DNA of 64,000 nt, from assembly GCA_937872895.1 (NCBI GenBank), contig CALMUP010000003.1, positions 1 through 64,000 of the forward strand, read 5' to 3'. Positions 36,101-45,100 of this stretch are shown piece after piece. The notes beneath the pieces were generated by a model, which did not search any database, was not told where the DNA came from, and saw only the letters and a program-made list of their open reading frames with translations. How positions within the stretch are numbered: position 1 is the stretch's first letter; each line of letters opens with the position of its first letter. This DNA is from an uncultured Verrucomicrobiota bacterium (GTDB lineage: Bacteria > Verrucomicrobiota > Kiritimatiellia > CAIVKH01). Both the position numbers and the translations under genes were made by a program.

Positions 36101-39100
36101 ATCCATGTTGGTGGCGGTCGGACCGCTGCCCCGGGTGAGGGTGTTCATGGCGAAGATGGCGATATCGCCGGCGACCAGGTTGGTGCGGGTCGGGTCGGGG
36201 CAGACACCGGGGCCGCCGCAACCGGTACCGCTGCCGCCGCCGACGTTCAACCCGAAGAAGTTCGGCGGGTTGGTGTCGTCGTCGATCACCAGGAACCGGT
36301 TGGTGCCCGGGCTGACGGTGGTGCTGGCGTTGGTGGAACCGAAGCAGAGGCCTTCGCTCTGGGCGGACCACACGATGGAGTAGTATCCGGTCATGACCGA
36401 GGTGTAGTCGGCGGCAGGCATGGTGTTGGTGGCGAAATAGTCGCTGCCGCTCTTGGCGATGGTGGCCCAGGTCAGCGGGGTGGTCGTATAGGCATGCAGG
36501 TTCGAAGGGTTGTACACGAGGTAACTGGGAGCGCCGGGGCCGTTGGTGACAATGTCGCCGGAGGGGTGGCTGATGGTCATGGCCATGCGCCAGCCGCCGG
36601 TGGAGATCTGGGCATCGGTCAGGAATGCCGAAGCGGCGGGTGTGTTGGTAATCAACAGGTCGCGGGCATTCGGGGAGTCACCACCGGCGCCGGAGGTGGT
36701 AATGACGAGGACAACGCCGTTGGTGGTGGAGCGGTCGTTGAGCCGGTCGGCATCGGCATCGGCGGCGACGACGCGCACGGTGTAGGTATTGCCGCAGGTC
36801 AGGAGCAGGCCGCTGAACCAGTTGGTCAGGGCGACCGGGGAGCCGAGGCCGGCACCTTCGGAGAGGCCGGTGACGGTATTGCTGGCGAGGATGGCACCGC
36901 TGGTGTCGAGGAACAGGAAGTAGGCGGGCTGGCTGGTGAAGGCGAGGCCGCTGCCGGCGTCCTGCACGAGGCCGGTGACCGAGAAGCCGCTCAAGGCGGT
37001 CGTGACATCGATGGTCGAACCGGAGCCGTTGACCGCAAAGGCGGAGAGAACGGGCGCAGCGGTATCGTCGTCAATGACGGTAAACAGGTTCGTGCCGCCA
37101 TCGATCACATCGCGGTCTATGATGCTGGCCACGCACGAACCAAGGTTGCTGGCCGACCAGACCACGGCGTAGGTGCCGAGGGCGACGTTGGTGAAGGCCA
37201 CGGTGGGCAGGGTGGTGTTGGTGAAACCGATGGCGGTGCCGCTGACGAAGGCATTGCTCCAGCGGGTGGCGCCGATGGCGATGCCGAGACCGTTGGTCAC
37301 GCGGAAGTACGGGGATTCGCTGTTGGTCTGGACGCCGATGGGATGGGTCAGGGTCATGGCCAGGCTCCAGGAGCCGGAGGCGATGGCGGCATCGGTCACG
37401 TTCACGGCGAGGCTGGCGGCGCTCCCGTTGACGAGCAGGTTGGTCGCGCGCGGGTAATCGGACGGGGTGCCGACGCCGGTGGTGCGGATGACCATGACGT
37501 TCTGGGTCACGGCGAGTTGATCGCCGGGGCGGTCGAAGTCGGCATCGGCGGCGAACACGCGCACGGTGTAATCCTCGCCGCACGAGAGTCCGGCGGAGAA
37601 CACGGTGGCGGTGACGGCGCTGCCGGCACCGGCATACAGGGCATTGCTTTGCACCACACCGCCGAGGCTATCGAACACCAGCAGGTAGGACGTGCCGCCG
37701 AAGGCAAGACCGGAGGCATCGGTGACGACGCCGGTAATGGCCACACTGGAGAAGGTGAGGTCGAGGTTGGTGGTGGCGCCGGCGAGTTGGAAGCCGGATG
37801 GTACCGGCGGATCGGTGTCATCGTCCACGACCAGGACGGACAGGGGGCCGCCGGTGGTGGACAGGCGGTCATCGGTCCGGTCGTTATCGGCATCGGTGGC
37901 GTACAAGAAGGCGGTATTCGTGCCGAGGGTGACGAGGTTCGTACTGATCGCCGCGCCGACGGTGTTGGAGAGCTGCTGCAGCGCGGTGTTGCCGTCGGCG
38001 AACAGCGTCGTGAAGAAGTTCGAGACGACGACCTGGCTGTTGGTATTGAGGATCACGAAGCGGGGGGCCCAGGCGTTGCTGACGGCAATACCGCTTCCGG
38101 TATCCTGTAACAACGCCTTCACCGGGTAACCGCCGGCGGCAATCTGGCCATCGGTCACCACTTGTTGCTCGCGGTTGCCGACTTCGACATCGTCGATACG
38201 GCGTTCCGCCGACCCGGACGGGCGGGTATCGCGGATACGGATATAGATATTGGTGTAGGCAGTCAGGCTGTTGGAGTAGATCTGGTAGGAGGTGGAGATG
38301 CTGCTGATCGTGGACAGGGTCGTCCAGGAACCGGTGGGATTGGCGGACCATTCCACCACGGCCGACCAGGAATCCGAGTTGGCCGACCGTTTATACCAGA
38401 ACGTGATGTAGGATGGCGTGGTCAGCAAGGGGGTGCGAATCCAGTCGCCGCTTCCGTTGAAGGTGACGTTCGAGTTGCCGGTGCGGGGATCGTTGCCGGC
38501 AAAAGAAGAGTTCTGGTCCCAGCCGGTGGGCGGGAACAGGCCTTCGAAGCTTTCGCTGATCAGCGTCGGGGTTTCGCCGATGTCATCGACGGTCATCGCG
38601 CTGTACACCGGTGGCGCGGTATCGTCGTCGGTGACGACGAGGTAGCCGTACTGCCGGTCGATCAAGGACAAGGAGTCGCCAATGCGGTCGTTATCGGCAT
38701 CGTGCAGGCTGGCGCTGATGCGGTTGGTGCCGAGTCCGTTCACGGTATTGGTCATCAACGTGGTGATGTCATCGCTGGAGAATGGAGCGGTCCAGGTCCA
38801 GACGTTGGTGGGTCGGGTTCCGGAGGTACCGGCGAAGGTGCTGCTGCGCGAGGCGTCGAAGTTCGCGGTGTTGCTGATTACGATCCCGTCGAGGGTGAAG
38901 CTCATGTTGGTGGACGGGCCCGTGGTGCCGCGGTTCAACCCCGAGTCATCGCGCGCACCGAGCCAGAAGAGCAGCGGGTTGCTGGCGGAGACGCCGGCGA
39001 GCGCGCCGTCGGTGGTGGGATAGATGAGATTGGTGGTGGCGCCGCCGCCGAGGGTGATGTTCGCGGCGCCGATGGCGATCTGCATGAAGCGCAAGCTGCC

Positions 39101-42100
39101 GCCACCGGTGTTGGTGGAGAGGATGGTTACCTGCTCGGGGATGTTGGTGTCATCGTCCACGATGGTCATGGTAAAGTTCGACGTGCTCCCGAATCCGCCG
39201 CGATCCACCGCCCCCACCGTGGTCGTATAGATGCCGAGGGTGACATTGGCCGGGGCGACCGGGCCGAAGGTTCCGGCCAGCGCGCCGGTCACCGTCGAGC
39301 CGTTGGCGGGGGCGGTGGTAAACTTGTTCGAGGCGGCGATCAACGTGCCGAGGTTGTTACGGATGAGGAAATACGGGGTGCCGACAGCATTCGACAGACC
39401 AGCACCGGCATCGTAAACGAGGCCGGTCACGGCAAAGCCGGCATTGATGGCCCCGTCGGTGTTGGTCACGTTGCTGACATTGAAGGCAAACAATTCGGGG
39501 CCGAGGTTGTCCACCGTGGTGACCGAACTGGTGGTTGAATTTCCGCCGGTGCAGCCTGCGCTTACCGGACGGACGCGCCAGTAGTAGGTGGCACCACTGA
39601 CCAGGCCGGTCACGGAAACCGAGGTGCCGGCGACCGGGCGGTTTTCATACCCGCCCACGTACGAGGATGCACCGTACCCGTAGAGCTGGATGTCGTCGAT
39701 GTTGACACGGTTGCCGCCACCGGAGGTTTTGATGATTCGCACGGCGATGCTGCCGGTTACGTTCAGGTTGGTGGCGGCGAAGGCGGTCAACGTGCCGGAG
39801 GAAGCGGTAAAGGTTCCGGCGGTGGACCAGGTCGTCCAGCCATCGGATGAATATTCAACGCGCGCTGCGGAGCTGCCGTCGCTGCCATACGTCGCGTACC
39901 ACAAGGTGATCGAACTCAATCCCATGTTGGTCGAGGACTGCATGCCGATCGATCCGGTGTTCTGGATACGGGCGGAATTCGCGCCGTTTTTCACATCGCT
40001 GCCGGAGGTTCCGATCAGTGCGTCGTGCAACCACCAGGTCGCACCGGCGATGACCACCGTACCCGATGCATAGGCGGCCTTGGTGACCCCTTCAAAGTCG
40101 TTGGTGTAGATGGATGCCGGCGTGGAGGCGCCAAAATCACCGCTCGACGAGACATCGATTTCATAACTCGATGCGCCGGGAAGGGCCGACCAGTTGGCGG
40201 TGAAGTCGGTGCTGTTGGTCGGGTTGGCGAACAGGCCGGTCACCACCGAGGTGAAACACTGGGCGACGAGGGTGTACTCATCGCCGTAGGACGTTCCGGC
40301 GGTGTTCTGGGCAAAGGCGCGGTAGTGATAGGTGACGCCGGGGATCAGGTTGGTGAGGGTCGAGACGAACACGCCCGTGCCGGTGCCGCTGTTGATGCGG
40401 TTGGTGGCGATGGTCGGGCCGGACGCGGTTCCGTACACGACACCGCGGTTGGTGACGGCGGAGCTTCCGGCGGAGGTGACGTTGCCGCCGGAGGTGGCCG
40501 AGACATCGGTGGTGGCGCTGGCGATGGTGGTGAGGACGACCGGGGGATCGCGGTTGATCAGCATGGCCCAGTTGGTGGCGACGCGGACTTCGTCGAAGTA
40601 GGCATGGCCGATCGTTCCGACGTCGGCACCGCCATGGATACGGACACCGTCGATACGGGTGATGCCGACACCCGAAACGGTGGCGGTGGCGGCCCAGGCG
40701 GCGGGTTCGATTTCGGGAACGGAGACACCGCGGTAGTAGGCCTGCACGAAGAGGCGATCGGTGTCGAAGTCGTATTTACCGACGACGAGGTAGGTATTAT
40801 TGGTGCTGTTTTCGAGACCGCGGATGTCGTAGGCGGCGAACTGGCGGGCGCCGCCGTAGGTGTCGATGCCGAGGGTGAAGCTGTGGCTGGGCGAGGAGAC
40901 TTTTCCGAAGAAGCCGGTTTCGACGGTGCCGTTCATGAAGCTCAAGCCGGCGAACTTGCTGAAGCCTTCATACTGGTAGGCGACGAAACCGGCGATATAG
41001 ACCTGGCCGTTGGTCACGGCGGGGAAGTAGCGGTGCATGCGGCCGGTGGTCGCGGAACCGGGGTCGGTCAGCTTGATCAGGTTGGCGGCATTGGTCGGGT
41101 AGAGCGGCTCGTCGGGGAAGGAGATTTCCGCGTTGTTGTTCGACAGGATGGTCCAGGTTCCGGCGACGCTGGTCCAGCCGGAGGTCCAGCCCCAGCCGCC
41201 GGTCAGCGACGGGGAAGTGGCCCCCACCCCGTTGGTATAAGCGAACTGTTCGGTGATCTCGTTGGCGCGGTAGACGGTGGTGGTCGAGCCGACAGTCACG
41301 CCGCTGGAGTAGTAGTCGTTGTTGATGGCATAGGCGCGGTAGAAGTTGGTTGAGCCGGGGCTGACGATGTGTTCGACCGCCGAGGTGCTGCTGCGGTGGA
41401 TGACGGTGGCGGAACCGATGGTGTCGCCGCGGTTGTAGGCGACGCCCTGGGTCGGGTCGGTGAAGGTGTCGGTGCTGTTGCGCAGGACGAGTACGGCGAG
41501 GTTGTTGCTGGCCCAGCCGAGGCGGTTCATTTCGGGTCCGTCGGTGCGGACCGAGAAGGCGGCGGGCGGCGGGATCGCGGTGACGGTCACGCTGATGGCG
41601 ACGGTGCGCGGGCTGTTCGTGGCGGTGGCATCGGTGATGGTGATGGTCGCGTTCGAGGTGCCGGGCGCGAAGGTGGAGGTGGCGAAGGTGATGGTGTGTT
41701 GCTGGCCGGCGTTGGCGGAAAGCGATCCGCTGACCGGGCTGACCGAAATCCAGTCGGCGTTGGTGCTGATGACGTGGTTCAGGATGCCGAAGCCGGTATT
41801 GGTCACCCCGAAGCTTTGGTTTCCCGGCGTGGATCCTTGCATCACCGAGATGGATATATTGGTCGGGCTGACGCCGATGCCGGGATCGCCGGAGGACGGG
41901 ATGATGTCATTCCAGCTGCGGCCGATGCGGATTTCATCGAAGTAGGTCTTGCCGGGAGTGCCGGCCGACGAGCCGGACGCGAGGCGGATGCCGTCGATGC
42001 GGGTGATTCCACTCAGGCCGGAGTTCGTCGCGGCCCAGCCGGTCGGTTCGGTTTCAGGCACGGACTGCGTTCCGATGAAGTAGGCGTTCACCTTCGCGAT

Positions 42101-45100
42101 GTCGTTGTCGAAGTCGAAGAAGCCCATGATCAGGTAGTCGTTGCCGATACCCGCGTTCAGGTTGTAGTCGGAGGTGACGCCGCCTACGGCGAGGCGCTGA
42201 TCGGCCGCACCGGTTTCGCCGAAGAACAGTTGTTCCGCGCCGCCGTTGTAGAACGAGACGCCCGACCACTTGCTGGCGCCGCTGAACTCGAAATTCATCA
42301 TGAAGCCGATGTACACCTTGCCGGTGGTCACGGCATCGAAGTAGCGGAAGGCGGTGCGTTCGGTATTATTCGGCGGATCCACCAGGACCTTGTTCGCGGC
42401 GGTGGCGGGGTAGTTTGTCTGGGTAGCGAAGCTGAGGTCCTGGATGGTGAAGGCGCCGGGGTTGGAATCCGACCAGGCATTGGTCCACCCCACCCCGCCG
42501 TTCAGCCCGTTCAGGCTCACGCCATTGGTATAAGCGAACTGGTCGATCGACTGGTTGGGCGGGTAGGTCGCCATGACCACGTTGCTGGCCACGCCGGGCG
42601 AGTAGTGGTTGTTGTTGACGGCGTGGAACGTGTAGTGCTGGGCCACGCCGGGTTGGACGACGTGCTGCACAGAGGAGGCGGAACCCTTGTAGACAACGCG
42701 TGAGCCGTCGGAGCCGACGGTCGAACCGGCGCTGTAGCTCGTGCCGTCGGCGGGCGTCGAGGGCGGGTTGGTCGCGTTGTGGACGACGAGGACTTCGAGG
42801 CCGGAGGGGGCGGTCCACGAAAGGCGGTTCAATTCAGGGCCGTCGTTGGTGACGACCACCGCGGTCGGATCGGGGATGTTGGTCAGGGTCAGGGTGACTG
42901 CGATGGTTTGGGGCGAGTTCGAGGCATTCGCATCGGCAAGGGTGATGGTGGCGTTGGAAACGCCGGCGGCGAGCAGGCTGCCGCTGAACGTGACGGTGTG
43001 CTGCTGGCCGGCGGATTCGCCGAGGGTCACGCCGGTCGGCGAGACGGTCAGCCAGGCGGCGTTGGTGGAAACGGTGTAGATGAGTTGGCCGAGGCCGCCG
43101 TTGGTCACGCCAAATCCGGCTGTTGTCGAGGAACCGATCATCGTGGTGACATTGATGGTGGTCGGGCTGCGCACGATGCCGGCCTGGACGCCGGTGCCGC
43201 GGATGGCGAAGTCGAACGGGGTCTTGCCGGTCACGTTGTTGGTGATGAATACGGTGGCATTGCGCTCGCCGACGGCGGACGGATCGAAGCGGATCTGGAA
43301 GGTGGAGCTTCCACCGGCCGCGATGCTGAGCGAGGGCTGGCTGATCACGGTGAAGTTGGCGGCGTGGGTGCCGCCGACCGCGACGTTATTCAGAGTGAGC
43401 GTCGCGTTGCCGTTGTTGGTGATGGTGAAGGTGCGGACGAGGTTCGAGTTCACCAGGCCGACGCGACCGAAGTCGGTGTGGTCGTTCACGTTCGGGGTAA
43501 GGTCCCCGTCGGCGATGGCGAGGTTGTTGCCGCGCACCTCGATGTCGGGGGCGATGACCAGCGTGGTCACCGACGAAGTGCTCGAGGAAAGGGTCGTGCA
43601 GAAGGCGTTGGTGGCGAAGACCCGGAAGTAGTAGGTCACGCCTGCGGTGAGGCCGGTCACGGCCTGGCTGGTTCCGGCGACGGTGCGGTTGGAGTAGCCG
43701 GGAACGAAACTCGCGGCGGAACCGCCGTTGGTCCAGGTCAGGTTGTCGAGGGCGACACGGCCACCCGACTTGTTGGTGATCATGATGGTGAAGTCGCCGC
43801 TGACCCCGATGTTCTGGACGACGGCGGTCAGCACCGACGAGCCGTACACGATATTGGTGGCGACCTTGGTGCTGTTCACAAAGATGTCGAACGAGTCGGC
43901 GCCGGTGAACTTCAACTGGTGGGTCACGCGCAGTTCGTCGATGCCACCGGTGATGACCTGGGAGATGAGGTAGGAACCGTTCGCGTTCTGCAGGGTAATG
44001 GCCGAGCCATCGATGGTCTGGTCGGTACGGGCGAGGAATCCGGTCCAGGCGACACCATTGTTGGTCCATTGGCGGGTCAGGTAGGAGGTGGTGGTTCCGC
44101 CGCCCATGTTGGTGAACACTTCGACACCATAGTTACCATCCGCCGCGACGGTAAAGGTGCTGCTGGTCGAGACATCGAGGATGTATCCGCTGGCGCCAAC
44201 AAAGGCAGTCCACGCTGCGGTGAAGTCCTGGTCGTTGGTCACGCTGGCGTAGAGGCCGGTGACGAAACCGGAGAAGCACGGGGTGGTCAGGCTGAGGGTC
44301 GCGCCGTAGGCGGTGCCGGCGCTGTTCTGGGCGAAGGCGCGGTAGTTGTAGGTCTGGCCGGCGACGAGATTGGTGATGGTGCTGGTGAAACTGCCGGTGC
44401 CGGTGCCGTTGGTGGATTGCGTGCCGGGCACGGTCGGGGTGGACGGCGAGACGGCCCAGACCACGCCGCGGTTGGTGACGAACGCGCCGCCATCGGCGGT
44501 GACGTTGCCGCCCGAGGTGGCGGTGAAGGCGTTGGTCGGGTTCGCGGTGGTGGTGGTGACGGTCGGGGTATTGGCCAAGGTGGTGGCGTTGCCGAGGGCG
44601 CTCCAGGCGGTAATGGTGCCCTGTCCGTTCTGGGCGCGAACGCGGAAGCCGAAATTCGATCCGGAGCCGAGGCCGGTCACCGAAATCGTGCCCCACGCGG
44701 AATCGGTGCGCCAGTGTTCGGTCGCGCCGAGGGTGCCGTTGGTCTGGACGAACAGGTTGTTGTTGGTGGTCTGGATCGAGAACAGGGTCGAGGTCGGGTT
44801 GCCGTTTTCGTTCACGGTGACGTTCAGCGTGCTGATGGTCGGGCTGCCGACGGTCGGGGCGGACGGGACGTTGGCCCAGGTCCAGAATTCGAGTTCCGAG
44901 CCGAGCGCGGTGCCGGCGACATTCTGGGCATAGGCGCGGAAATAGTAGCGGGTGTTGACGGAAAGGCCGGTCAGGTTGGCGGTATAGCTGCCGGTGCCGC
45001 TACCGGACTGGGTCTTGTTGTCGGTGATGGTCACGCCGGCGGTGGTCTTGTACACGACACCGCGGTTGGTTACCGGAGCAAAGCCATCGGCGGTGACGTT

